Notes under the pieces: generated by a model
Databases searched by the model: none
The model's input: the letters and a program-made list of their open reading frames with translations, nothing else
Told to the model about the DNA's origin: nothing
Virus record (IMG/VR): IMGVR_UViG_3300033148_004295
Coordinates: 1-48,007 of that record
Strand: one strand, 5' to 3'
Origin: a virus
Length of the DNA stretch: 48,007 nucleotides
Shown: positions 1 to 10,300 of the stretch, piece after piece
How the letters are laid out: each line of letters opens with the position of its first letter
Position numbering within the stretch: the stretch's first letter is position 1
Program-made: the position numbers and the translations under genes

Positions 1-114
1 AGGCCAAAGACCCCCCCTTGCTAAGTGGGGCGATGGAGACAGGATTGGTGATGCAGAGCAACCAGTAGTTGCAATGTGTACTGTGAGTACAGTTTCATAA
101 TGATTTTTGTAGGC
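1..114. repeat. Left copy of the 114-bp terminal direct repeat
   Basis: Bases 1-114 are identical to bases 47894-48007, including a run of seven C. The repeat contains the end of one coding frame and the start of the next, so it lies inside the tail operon and not at a boundary between transcription units. The simplest reading is that the genome was assembled as a circle and cut here. A true direct terminal repeat of a linear virion genome is possible but would normally not sit inside an operon. Confidence 0.95.
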
Positions 115-1122
115 GGTATAAGAACATCGAGTAAGTCTGTTTGGGGTTTCCACACTTATGGGGGCTCTCTTGCCTGGAGCTATGATACAGGCGGTGATAT
201 AAAAGATTTACATTTAGACAGGACAAACGAACAGCTTTATGCTGTTGGTGAAAAATCTACATATAATCTTTGGAAATTGAATAGTATTTCTGGAGGATTT
301 TTAAATCAGTATTATGCTGATAATGGTAATACTGAGTTTGACCCTTTAAACACAGTAGCCCTTGATAGTTCTGGTAATATATTTGTTGGTGGTAAGGCAA
401 CTTGGAATCATAATTTATGTGGTAAAGTTCCAACCACAATGGATTCTATTACAAATTTCAGACCAGGAGACGGGGGCATTGGAGTAACCCGACATGCTTA
501 TACTGTAGTAATAGACTCCGATGGTGATATTTGGGTTGGTTCAAACAGGTCCTCCAGTCAGGATATATGCAAATATGATGCTGCTGACCTTACCGCAGTA
601 TTGTGGGGTAGGGCAAATACAGGTGATTGCTACGCTGCCACTATATCAAGCACAGGTAAAGTAATATTTGGATATACTACAGGTGGTTTGTATTGTTACG
701 ACATATCTGCCCCTGGGGATGCCGAATGGTCAAACACATCAGATTATACATCACGAGTGAACGCTATAACTTTTGATAGTAACAACAATATGTATGTGGC
801 TTGGGGAACAAACTTATCAAAAGTGAGTTTGGTAGATGGCTCTCAAATATGGAATATAGCTCATGGCACGAATCTTTATGATATTGCAATAGATGTTTCT
901 GATAATATTTTTGTTTGTGGTGCAAGAGCAGGAAGTTACACAATTTGGCAGGTTGATACTGTAACCCCGGCACTAACAGGTATAATAGATTCAGGTGGTG
1001 ATTGCTATACAATTGCTTGTAGTGCATTAGGTTATAATAGTTTTTTGAAACCACGCGATGTTAGAACTATAAAAATACTGGTAGCAGCAGCCAATAACAA
1101 GGTTTATTACGAGGATGAATAA
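100..1122 (+). CDS. Beta-propeller tail protein (PQQ/WD-like repeats)
   Basis: 340 residues with repeated short strands such as DSSGNIFVGG, DSDGDIWVGS, DSNNNMYVAW and DVSDNIFVCG, spaced about 50-60 residues apart, the pattern of a beta-propeller. The ATG at 100 is chosen over one at 76 because it overlaps the TAA of the preceding 76-codon frame (TAATG), which implies coupled translation. The gene abuts the nozzle-like gene without a gap (TAA then ATG). Its C-terminus (KILVAAANNKVYYEDE) resembles the start of the next protein (SKVLVAAGNNCLEYED). I infer a tail component, perhaps a receptor-contact or tail-tip accessory module. No catalytic residues are seen. Confidence 0.75.
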   Translation: MIFVGGIRTSSKSVWGFHTYGGSLAWSYDTGGDIKDLHLDRTNEQLYAVGEKSTYNLWKLNSISGGFLNQYYADNGNTEFDPLNTVALDSSGNIFVGGKATWNHNLCGKVPTTMDSITNFRPGDGGIGVTRHAYTVVIDSDGDIWVGSNRSSSQDICKYDAADLTAVLWGRANTGDCYAATISSTGKVIFGYTTGGLYCYDISAPGDAEWSNTSDYTSRVNAITFDSNNNMYVAWGTNLSKVSLVDGSQIWNIAHGTNLYDIAIDVSDNIFVCGARAGSYTIWQVDTVTPALTGIIDSGGDCYTIACSALGYNSFLKPRDVRTIKILVAAANNKVYYEDE

Positions 1123-2787
1123 ATGGCTGTAACACTAACCGAACAAGTGGTAAGTAAGGTGCTTGTTGCGGCTGGTAATAATTGTTTGGAGTATGAGGAC
1201 GTGGCTGGAAGCTTAACTGCAATAACAAATGCAACAGACGTAGATACCTCTGACCAACTTATAATGTTTGAAGCTTTTCAAAAAGCAATAGTGGTCAACG
1301 GCGCTATACTTAGAGTTGCCGATTTTATAAATACAAAGATTGATTTGGGTTCTGGAAATGAATTGACTTCTCCACCGGCTAAGGGAGATATTTTAACCCA
1401 AACGACCAGCGGGGCTAAAATGGTAGTTGATTTTGTAGATACTACCAAAAGGTATATTTATGGTTATACCACTTATGGGACTTTTGTAACTACAGCAGGA
1501 TATACTTTAGTTTCTGGTGATGAGACAGCCACAATGGACCCCAATCCTGCACCAAAGCCAGATGTTGTTAGTCAGGCTTCAACAATGCCCCATTGGTATG
1601 AATATACCACTTACCCTGATATAGTTCTTTCAGTAGCTAAGTACGGCCAAGAAATAGGTTCTACGAAAAAGTTCGGCAGCTTACCTGCGAAAGCATATCT
1701 TGGTTGCTTATATCGGGGCAGAGTGGTTCTTGCCGGAAATCCTAACTATCCTCATCAATGGTATATGTCAAGACAGGCTGATGTTTGGGATTTTGCTTAT
1801 CTTGCTAATGACGCTCAAACACCTGTAGCTGGTAACAATGCCGATGCCGGAGAGGTTGGAGATATTATAAGATGTTTAATTCCATATAAAGACGATTATC
1901 TTATTTTCGGATGTGCAAATACAATATGGGTTTTAAGAGGAGACCCTGCTGCTGGTGGCTCTTTGGATGAAGTTGATTTAACGGTAGGAATATTTGGAGC
2001 AAACAGTTGGTGTTTTGATGGTGATGGTAATTTATATTTTTGGGGGACAGGCGGAATTTATGTAATGCCTGCTGGGTTTGGAGCTGTCAAATGTCTTACT
2101 GAAAATACGTTACCAAATATTGTGGCAGATGAGGATGTAAACCCATCAACACATCGCATAACAATGGGCTATGATAGGAAAAGAAGGGGAGTATTAACCT
2201 GTATTACAAAGTTATCTGATGGTTCAAATTCTAATTATTGGTATGATTTAAGAACTGGCGGGTTTTTTCCAGAGAGCTACCCTGATGAGTGTGGGGCCTA
2301 TTCACTGTTTTATTATGCAGCTAATGATAAAGATTATGCAGATTTGTTAGTGGGGTGTACTGATGGTTACGTCAGGAGATTTGATGATACTGCGAAAGAT
2401 GATGCAGGGACAACAAGCAAAGCAATAAACAGTTATTGTACTTTACCAATTCAACCACTTGCGGCAGACGGAGACCACGAAGGTAAATTAACTTCTTTGA
2501 CGGTAACAAACGCTGGGGGTGCTTCCGATGGAGATTTTGGGGATACTGATGGTGTTGACTACAGCTTATATGCAGGGAATGACGCGGAGACAGTTTTAGA
2601 GGATATTATAGATGGGGCTGCTGCAAAAGAAACAGGAACACTTTCAGGTACGGGTAGAAAAGAAAGAGTACGGCACAGAGTTCGTGGTGCATATTTGGGA
2701 ATTAAATTAGGGAATAGTGCAGCAGATGAGACATGGGCGGTGGAAGCTATAGCTGGGGAAGTAGTTCCGGCAGGAAAATTAAAATAA
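1123..2787 (+). CDS. Tail nozzle-like protein (T7 gp12-type / stabilization protein)
   Basis: 554 residues. The central part (about 195-310) has a pattern known from podovirus tail tube B or nozzle proteins: GRVVLAGNPNYPHQWYMSRQ, then IRCLIPYKDDYLIFG, then a strand and glycine rich stretch ending FWGTGGIYVMPAG. This class forms the propeller-shaped distal end of the short tail and holds packaged DNA. Its place just after the beta-propeller gene and before the internal virion and fibre genes fits. The start ATG directly follows the previous stop. The assignment rests on motif resemblance and context. Confidence 0.7.
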   Translation: MAVTLTEQVVSKVLVAAGNNCLEYEDVAGSLTAITNATDVDTSDQLIMFEAFQKAIVVNGAILRVADFINTKIDLGSGNELTSPPAKGDILTQTTSGAKMVVDFVDTTKRYIYGYTTYGTFVTTAGYTLVSGDETATMDPNPAPKPDVVSQASTMPHWYEYTTYPDIVLSVAKYGQEIGSTKKFGSLPAKAYLGCLYRGRVVLAGNPNYPHQWYMSRQADVWDFAYLANDAQTPVAGNNADAGEVGDIIRCLIPYKDDYLIFGCANTIWVLRGDPAAGGSLDEVDLTVGIFGANSWCFDGDGNLYFWGTGGIYVMPAGFGAVKCLTENTLPNIVADEDVNPSTHRITMGYDRKRRGVLTCITKLSDGSNSNYWYDLRTGGFFPESYPDECGAYSLFYYAANDKDYADLLVGCTDGYVRRFDDTAKDDAGTTSKAINSYCTLPIQPLAADGDHEGKLTSLTVTNAGGASDGDFGDTDGVDYSLYAGNDAETVLEDIIDGAAAKETGTLSGTGRKERVRHRVRGAYLGIKLGNSAADETWAVEAIAGEVVPAGKLK

Positions 2788-2796
2788 GGAAAAGTG

Positions 2797-3627
2797 ATGC
2801 CAATAGAAGATTTAATTCAAAGTTTCCAACAACAGCAAGAAGCAGCAAGACAAGCAAATATACAAAGATATGAAGAAGCTTTACAGATATATGATGAAAT
2901 CATAAAACAATATCGGCCCGAAGGTGGTTTTTTAAAGGGGGCCTACGCTGAACTTGGGAGAGAAAAAGAAAGAACTCTTGCGGGTCAGCAACAGCAATTA
3001 GTAAGTTCTGGTTTATTTGGCACATCTATAACTGCTGGCTTAGGTCAAAAATGGGAAGCCGAGGTTGGTCAACCTGCGAGATTAAAACTTGAAGATGTTC
3101 GTATGGGCAGGCTTTCCGAGGCTTTACAGGCTAAGGCTGGCGCGGTTGAAAGGAGAGAAGATGTTGGTCCTGATTACTCTCTAATTGCACAGTTAGCGGC
3201 ACAGGCTGGAGGGAGGCCGGTAAGTGCAGCAGGATTACCTACAGCACGACCTTCAATAAGCGAACTTTATGGTGAACAAATTGGTGGTGAGGCTTTTTTA
3301 AGAGGAACTTCAACTGCTTCAACAGCACCGAGACCTGTTTCTCAACCTTATGTGCCAAGAGCAGAAAGACCAGGCTATGTATCCCCATACACACAGGCTG
3401 TTAGTGCGGGAGGTGCGGTTAAAGGTAAAGTACCCTTTGACCCAACTATGGGCATGTTGGACTATGCAACTGCCACAAAACTTGATGCTTTTCAGCCAGG
3501 TCAAGCACAACAACTTGATTACTCATTAGGGCCAGTTCCCGAAGCTGCAAAAGCGGGTCTTAGAAAGATAGCTCCAAAAGCCTCTGAGCGTGGTTTGTAC
3601 GAATTATATCACGGACTTGCAAGATAA
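2797..3627 (+). CDS. Putative internal virion protein
   Basis: 276 residues. The N-terminal 60 residues are a charged Gln/Glu-rich helix containing YEEALQIYDEIIKQYRPEGG, followed by LVSSGLFGTS and a helix with KWEAEVGQPARLKLEDVRMG. This arrangement recurs in podovirus genomes next to internal virion genes. The C-terminal half is Pro/Ala/Ser-rich and probably disordered. ATG 2797 is preferred over GTG 2794 because AAGGA lies 6 bases upstream. It probably assists DNA ejection or tail assembly; no enzyme motif is visible. Confidence 0.6.
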   Translation: MPIEDLIQSFQQQQEAARQANIQRYEEALQIYDEIIKQYRPEGGFLKGAYAELGREKERTLAGQQQQLVSSGLFGTSITAGLGQKWEAEVGQPARLKLEDVRMGRLSEALQAKAGAVERREDVGPDYSLIAQLAAQAGGRPVSAAGLPTARPSISELYGEQIGGEAFLRGTSTASTAPRPVSQPYVPRAERPGYVSPYTQAVSAGGAVKGKVPFDPTMGMLDYATATKLDAFQPGQAQQLDYSLGPVPEAAKAGLRKIAPKASERGLYELYHGLAR

Positions 3628-3634
3628 AGGTGTT

Positions 3635-6511
3635 ATGAGTTTAACAAACCCCATACCACAAATAAAAAGAGAAAACTGGTCATCCGCAATTGAGTTTTCC
3701 AAAAAAACCAGACAGGCTTTACAGCAGCTGGCCCATCTTAGACTTGGTGTAGATTCCTCACCTACGTTTGCAAGTTTAACCCTTAATGACCTTACTGCTA
3801 CTCGATTAGTTCAATCAAGCTCCACAAAAGAATTAGTGTCAGTTTCAGACTTAACAAATTGGATAGCTGGAACCGCTAATGAGATAGACATAACTGATGA
3901 TGGTGATGGTACAGTTACTATTGGGATTGTCAATCCACTAATAGTTGGCAAGGGAGGTACAGGTGCAGCCACACTAACAGACCATTCTTTATTAGTAGGT
4001 TCGGGGACAGACCCAATTACAGCTTTGGGGGTGGCTGCAAATGGACAGTTACCTATTGGCAGTACCGGTGCTGACCCTGTACTTGCAACCTTAACCGAAA
4101 CAGCTAAGCAAGTCTTAGTAACAAACGGGGCTGGTTCAATCACACTCTCAACACCACAGGACATAGACACAGACTCATATCCTGTCTTTATAAATACCAA
4201 CACTGCTTTATCTCCGATGATTATGACAGGCGGTGAAATATCAGAAGGAACAAACGCAGGAACAGTCAAGGTTGGTGCTTTGACAGCAATGCTCAGAACT
4301 ACTGATTCTGAAACAGGGACACTCACAAGAATAACATTAGCCGAGCAGGACAATATAACCCTTGCTGCTGCGGATACTTTTTATAATATCATACTGACAT
4401 ACGGAGACCCTTGCACAATAGCTACTTCTGAGAGTAGTCCTGCCGGAACCAATGCAATAGGAATAGGGCATTGTCTCAAAGAAGCTAACGATACCTTACA
4501 CTATTCTATTGCAGGATTAAGGCTTAACGATGGTGTAAGAAAATTACACCACAGGGCCAGCAAATTACGCAATATTGAAAAAAGTTCTGGTTGTGCAGTA
4601 GCAAGTACAGGAACAAGGAACTTTACAATTAGTTCAGGCTATTTTTATCGTGGAATAAATCAATATTTTTTTACAGAAAAAGACACATCTGATACCGACA
4701 CATTTGACTACTTTTATTATAATCCAACAACTTCTGCTTGGGTTAAAGATAACAATGGTGGTGCTCATTATACTGCGTTAGATAATGTTCAGTATAATAA
4801 CGTAGAAGCGGGTACGGGTTTAGCAAATCTTACAGTAAATAAATATACAACCAATTGGATATTTGTTCATCCAGACGACGGGCACATTATAGTATTGTAT
4901 GGTCAAATTAACAGCACTTTGACAGACGCAGAGAATGATGATATTCCAGCAAACCTGCCCCCGATTATAGACAAGATGGGTTGTTTGTTAGCTAAGGTTA
5001 TAATTCAACAAGGTTCAGATACACTTGTTGTAGAAAATTTAGAGTATTTTACATTTGAGCGAGATATTACAGTTGACCATAATGAGTTAGCTGGATTGCA
5101 AGGTGGTACGACAGACGAGTATTACCACATGACCGCTGCGGAACATACATTAAGCGCAGCTATACTGGCCCTTACTCCTACAGACGGAAACTTTATTGTA
5201 GGAGACGGGGCTACTTGGGTTACAGAATCAGGAGCAACTGTACGAACATCAATGGGTTTAGGCACAGCAGACAATGTTGAGTTTGCTGGTATAACTGGAA
5301 CAAGTCTTGATTTAAGTGCCCACGAAGTAACTTGTGGAAGTATAAACAGAGCAACAGGGACTCTGACCTTAGAAGTTGGTGGAACCCCACAATTATCTCT
5401 TTCCAGTACGGTAGCTACTTTCGCCGGTACTATTGTTGCTGCGGGGGGTAATCTTAACCTCGGTGTCGATGACACCACCAGAGGGGTGATAACTGCCTAC
5501 GGCCCAAGTGCGGGTGTTTATGGTGGAACCTTATCGTTGCACACAGGAGCAGAACACGATGACGCAATAGAGTCCTACTATGTTCGAGCTTATGAAGATG
5601 ATTTACAAATAGGTGGGACTGCTGGGGTTGCTGTAACTATAGCTGGAACTACGGTTACTTATGCTGGTGATGTAGTTATAACAGGCACAGCTACCTATTC
5701 GTCTAATATCATAATTCCCAATGATGGTTGGATTGGTTCGGTAACAACAAATCAGGCCATACAAATTGCTTCTACAGGAAATATCACAATACCTCAAAGA
5801 CTCGATGTTACGGGGGATGTCCAGGTAACTGGAAATATATTGTTAATGACAGATAATGGGGGGGTTGGTTACAGTGATAACTCACCAATGCTTGTGTTTA
5901 ACAATGCCGATGACCAAGTGGAAGTTACCGGAAAACTTACAGTATCCTCCACAGCCACGGTTTCCGGGGACCTCACAGTCAATACAAACACATTGCATGT
6001 TGATAGTTTCAATGCCTATGTTGGTATAGGCACACTCACCCCTGAAAGAGCACTTCATATTGAGGATGGGGAGATTGTGGTTAAACATGTTGGCAGGTCG
6101 AGGTTAATTTTTAAAGCTTACACTGCGGGGGATGTTGAGGATGCCCCCGGCTTTGATTTCCTAAAATCACGCGGCAACACAATAGGGTCTGATGTTGAAA
6201 CTCACGATGGGGATTTTTTGGGGCGGCTTATTTGGTATGGGGTGGACAGTGATAATGATGACAGAGTAGCTGCTAAACTAATGATTATTCAAGATGGGGA
6301 CTCAACAGGGAGTGATGTTCCTGCAAGTTTTGAGTTTCACACCGAGCAAGCAAATCCTGCGGGTTTAGCCGCAAGATTTACTATTCTTTCTGATGGCGGT
6401 ATAGTAGTCCCCTATCTTAAATCTGGCACAACACAGGCCAACGCTGGTGCTGCTGCTGGTGAATTGTGGGTGGATACTGACGATAGTAATAGAATTAAAA
6501 GAGGAACCTAA
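3635..6511 (+). CDS. Tail fibre / receptor-binding protein
   Basis: 958 residues. The sequence is low in charge and rich in Thr, Gly and Ala, with repeats typical of trimeric fibres (GSGTDPITALGVAANGQLPI, VTNGAGSITLSTP) and beta-helix-like stretches (TGTATYSSNIIIPNDG). The C-terminus ends in GELWVDTDDSNRIKRGT, a common fibre ending. The N-terminus (residues 1-60) probably anchors to the tail. ATG 3635 is used because an in-frame ATG at 3590 lies inside the previous gene, and AAGGTG sits just upstream. It probably determines host range by binding a surface receptor. Confidence 0.8.
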   Translation: MSLTNPIPQIKRENWSSAIEFSKKTRQALQQLAHLRLGVDSSPTFASLTLNDLTATRLVQSSSTKELVSVSDLTNWIAGTANEIDITDDGDGTVTIGIVNPLIVGKGGTGAATLTDHSLLVGSGTDPITALGVAANGQLPIGSTGADPVLATLTETAKQVLVTNGAGSITLSTPQDIDTDSYPVFINTNTALSPMIMTGGEISEGTNAGTVKVGALTAMLRTTDSETGTLTRITLAEQDNITLAAADTFYNIILTYGDPCTIATSESSPAGTNAIGIGHCLKEANDTLHYSIAGLRLNDGVRKLHHRASKLRNIEKSSGCAVASTGTRNFTISSGYFYRGINQYFFTEKDTSDTDTFDYFYYNPTTSAWVKDNNGGAHYTALDNVQYNNVEAGTGLANLTVNKYTTNWIFVHPDDGHIIVLYGQINSTLTDAENDDIPANLPPIIDKMGCLLAKVIIQQGSDTLVVENLEYFTFERDITVDHNELAGLQGGTTDEYYHMTAAEHTLSAAILALTPTDGNFIVGDGATWVTESGATVRTSMGLGTADNVEFAGITGTSLDLSAHEVTCGSINRATGTLTLEVGGTPQLSLSSTVATFAGTIVAAGGNLNLGVDDTTRGVITAYGPSAGVYGGTLSLHTGAEHDDAIESYYVRAYEDDLQIGGTAGVAVTIAGTTVTYAGDVVITGTATYSSNIIIPNDGWIGSVTTNQAIQIASTGNITIPQRLDVTGDVQVTGNILLMTDNGGVGYSDNSPMLVFNNADDQVEVTGKLTVSSTATVSGDLTVNTNTLHVDSFNAYVGIGTLTPERALHIEDGEIVVKHVGRSRLIFKAYTAGDVEDAPGFDFLKSRGNTIGSDVETHDGDFLGRLIWYGVDSDNDDRVAAKLMIIQDGDSTGSDVPASFEFHTEQANPAGLAARFTILSDGGIVVPYLKSGTTQANAGAAAGELWVDTDDSNRIKRGT

Positions 6512-6513
6512 AA

Positions 6514-7365
6514 ATGGCTATTCGAGTAACTTACGGGGACGTAGCTGATTACGCAAGATTAGGAGTTATGGCGGGACAAGCCAGAGCAGCAACCGAGGCT
6601 GTAGAGCGTCAAGCCGCGATGGATAGACAGGTAATGCAAATACAGGCCCAACGTGCAAGCCAGGAACGCGCTCAAGAGCATCAGAAACAGATGGCTGAAT
6701 TTGATGCTTTTCTCGATATTCAGAAATACCAGAGAGCAGAAGCTTTTGAGTTGGAAAAAATGGAACTCAGGTCCCGGCATGATTTTGAAATGGTTGAGGC
6801 CAAAAGAGAAGCTGATTTCCAATATCAGTTACAACGTGAGCAGGCGAGAAAACAAGAGATGGAAGCTAAACTTAAAGCTCTGGCGAGTAAAGCTCCTGTG
6901 GAAATGGGGGGTGATGGGTTTTTGTCAAGAGAGCAGTATGAAGATGCTGTAATTAAAGTTCAAACAGGAGTAGGGGTTCCACAAAGAACAGGGGTTGATT
7001 TTAGAAAACTTGAACAAGATTATCAATATTATCTCGATACGGTAGCACAATATAAAAAAGGGCATGATTTTAAACGGGGACCAGGCCAGCGTTTAGGTGT
7101 AGGTGTTTTAGATAAAAGGGGTAAAGTAATCAGAGAGGCTACCCCGGCAGAACAGCAGCAATTAGCTTACGCTGAGAAAAGATTGGCAGAGACACAGCAA
7201 CAATTAAGCCCCCAAGCAAGTCGGGGTGAGATTCAAATGAAAGACCAATTAAAGAAAATTCTTCCTTCACTTAATCCAGAATCACAAGTTTCTCTGCAAA
7301 AAATAATTGATGAAGGAAATCCTGAAAAAATGAGAGCCGCGTTAAATAGGATTGCATGGAGATAA
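6514..7365 (+). CDS. Coiled-coil internal virion protein
   Basis: 283 residues. Residues 20-125 form a long, highly charged heptad-like helix (Gln, Glu, Lys, Arg and Ala with very few Gly or Pro). The C-terminal third contains a second helical region ending IIDEGNPEKMRAALNRIAWR. Placed between the fibre and the giant ejection protein, it resembles in position and composition the middle internal virion (core) proteins of T7-like phages. The start follows the fibre stop by two bases. No enzymatic motif was recognised. Confidence 0.6.
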   Translation: MAIRVTYGDVADYARLGVMAGQARAATEAVERQAAMDRQVMQIQAQRASQERAQEHQKQMAEFDAFLDIQKYQRAEAFELEKMELRSRHDFEMVEAKREADFQYQLQREQARKQEMEAKLKALASKAPVEMGGDGFLSREQYEDAVIKVQTGVGVPQRTGVDFRKLEQDYQYYLDTVAQYKKGHDFKRGPGQRLGVGVLDKRGKVIREATPAEQQQLAYAEKRLAETQQQLSPQASRGEIQMKDQLKKILPSLNPESQVSLQKIIDEGNPEKMRAALNRIAWR

Positions 7366-7367
7366 AA

Positions 7368-10300
7368 ATGGCAGACATGTTTGCTGATATTGTAAATGCG
7401 ACACCAGAAGGATTACAAGAAGTTCAAAGAGAGCCAAGTGGTAAGGATATATTTGCAGATATTGTAGAAGCTAAACCAGAAGATTTGAAAATAGGTTTTG
7501 GTGAGGCCTTTATTGAAGAACCTCTTGAGAAAGTTCCATTCAGTCCTATTGGTATATTAAAAATGGGAGGGATTATTGCTTCCGCGCAAAGACTAAACGC
7601 TGATAAATATGAAGAAATGTTTGCCCAACCACTTGAGGAACAAACTTTTGAGCAAAAATATATGCGGCCATCAGCAAAACTTATGAAAGAACAAGATATA
7701 AAAGTAGTAACTGATTTTCTTGAAGAAATGGCTGAACGGGAACGCAGGGGATATACAATAATGGGCCGTGTTGGTCAGATTACCAGTGCTATGCCTGCTT
7801 TTATGATTGAGTTCTTAGCAACTGGAGGCATAGCAAAGGTTGGTTCTAAAGCTGCACAAAAAGTCGGTGAGAGGATACTAAAAGAGTCGGCTAAAAAGGG
7901 CTTAGGTAAAGCTGCTGTAGGGTTATCTAAATTTGCTGCGAGTGCTGGCGCAAGAGCTATGGCTATGCCTCATCGCGGGGCCGAGGCAATATTAAAAAGA
8001 CAATTGCCGGAAGGTTTTGATTTTGATGAACTTGGTGATATTCATATTACAAAACCTGATGAAAGGGTTTGGACCTCAGTTTGGAAGGGGGCTTTAGACC
8101 ATTACATAGAGATTGCTTCTGAACAAGCTGGCGAATATCTTGGCCCTGTTATTAACAAACACATTATAGGCAGATTGCCTTTGTTGGGAAAATTTACCGG
8201 AGCTTTACAACGAGCTTGGTTAAGAAAATATCCAAATAAAAACGCTGCTGATTTTTTGACAAAATTATATCGTAAAGGGGGGTTTCACGGGGTTCTTACT
8301 GAAATTGGTGAAGAAGATTTAGGTTGGATTTCACGTGCTATTCTTAATGTAGAAGATTATGGTGCTGGTAAGGACTCAAGTATAGGAGATAGATTAAAAG
8401 CAGGTTTGGCCCAAGATATAGAAAACTTACCAGCAGAACTCATTGCTTTTTCTGTGCCGGGAACAGCGGCAAGAGGGTCTAACTTTCTACTAAGTAAGGG
8501 GCAGGCAATTCCTGAATATACTGTGGTTAAAGTGAACTCAGAAACAGGAAAGGTTATAAGTCAAGAAGGAAAGTTTGATTCCCCTCTTACTGCTTACGAG
8601 GCGGTGAAAGAAAAAACTACTCCAAATGACAGATATAACAAGATAGAATATGAAATAAGGGAACCTGGGGAGTCTTTAACAAAACCAAGAACTTATGATG
8701 AGACGGGTACAGCCGAAGAGGCTTATGCTGAGGAGGAAGCAAGAAAGGAAAAAGAGTCTCTCAAAGAGCAAGCTACTTATCAATTTGAACAACCAAAAGG
8801 CCGGTATCTTATAAAGCAAGCCGACAAAGAGGGGAATGTTATTTTTGAAAGCAGGTTTGAAACAGAAGAAGAGGCCCATTTATATAAACAAGGAGCAGAA
8901 CGGATGCTGCCAGCGAAAGTACGTGGTACAATTGAAATAATCAAATTAGCAAAGGATGGTAAAACTCCGGCAGTCTTACCAGAGGAGTCTTATTATAAAG
9001 AGCCTCCCTCAGACGTACCTACTTATATTGAAACCGCAGAAGGAACTTTAGGTTACGACCCCGGCATTTATAACATATCAGAAGTAGAGCAGTTAGCTCT
9101 TGCTGCGGAAATGACTTATGCAGATGCCTACCAGTTATATATGGATATAAACGATACCAGTAAGAGGGGCTTGAATAAAAAGAAAGCCAAGTCTCTTATT
9201 GATGCTTTGAGTATCCATTTGAATAAAGAAAACCCTACTCCCAAACTTAGTCAAGGGTTTTTCAAGGATATTTATAACAAAACATTAAGGGGCCTAAAAA
9301 CATACCATTATTCGATGTCTCGTATCTATCAGGTACTTAAAGACATGGACGGTGGACGAGAGGGGCCTTTAGTTAATACAGTTTATCGTCCTTTGAAAAC
9401 TGCTTTAGTCCAAAGCCATATAAATCGTAATAATTTACAGCCGGAAATTCTTAAATTTTTTACAGACAATAACATAGACCTTGTTAAATTATTTAAAACC
9501 TCCGATAGAATTGTAGAAAAAGGAAAGACATTCAAAATTAGTTCCTTACAAAAAATTCAAGTTTATCTCAATACTTTAAATCCTAATAATCTTAGGCATT
9601 TACAAAATACTTTGTCTAAAAAGAATATTGACCAGATTGTAACCTCTATGACAGAAGAAGATTTTATGGTTGCTCAGTGGTTACTTGATAAATACTCAGA
9701 AGGTTTTACTGAAACGGCGGATGTTTATAGGCAATCTGTTGGACAAGATTTAGAACAAGTCGATAACTATGTCCATATTGATGTTGATAAAGACTTTGTT
9801 AATTTTCAACAGGACTTAGAAGAGGAAGTAATTACACGTAAAAAAAAGATTAAACGCAAAGTTCCAAGAGGTTTTACAAAAGAAAGAACAAAAAGCGGTG
9901 CTCCTTTAAGATTACGCGATGCTTTGTCTGCTTTTGTTGACCACGAAATGAAACGCCGACATTACGTTGCTGTTGAGTTAAACGCCAAGGATGCTTTACA
10001 GTTAATCAATGACCCTAAATTATCTTCAAGAATAAATAATACAACAGGGGTTCCTTTTTCCAATATTCTGAAAAAGTGGGTTGAGGATTCTACAACTGAA
10101 AGAGTTGATGAAATCAATAATTGGTTTAATAAGTTCATGGGAGGCTTGAGGCGTAATTATGTTACATACGCTCTTGGTTTTAATCTTGTTACAACTATGA
10201 GACAACCTGTTTCTTTTTGGTTAGCTTCTGCGAAAGACCCCCTTGTGTTATTAAACTCCTTATCTAACGCGCACAAACTGTCAATGAATTTTAAGAAATT

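Noticed and set aside
3811-4353. 180-codon minus-strand frame inside the fibre gene
   Set aside because: It is the antisense of a compositionally biased Thr/Val-rich fibre sequence, without a ribosome site or known motif.
5122-5478. 118-codon minus-strand frame inside the fibre gene
   Set aside because: Antisense of the same fibre gene; low-complexity Val/Ala/Ser product only.
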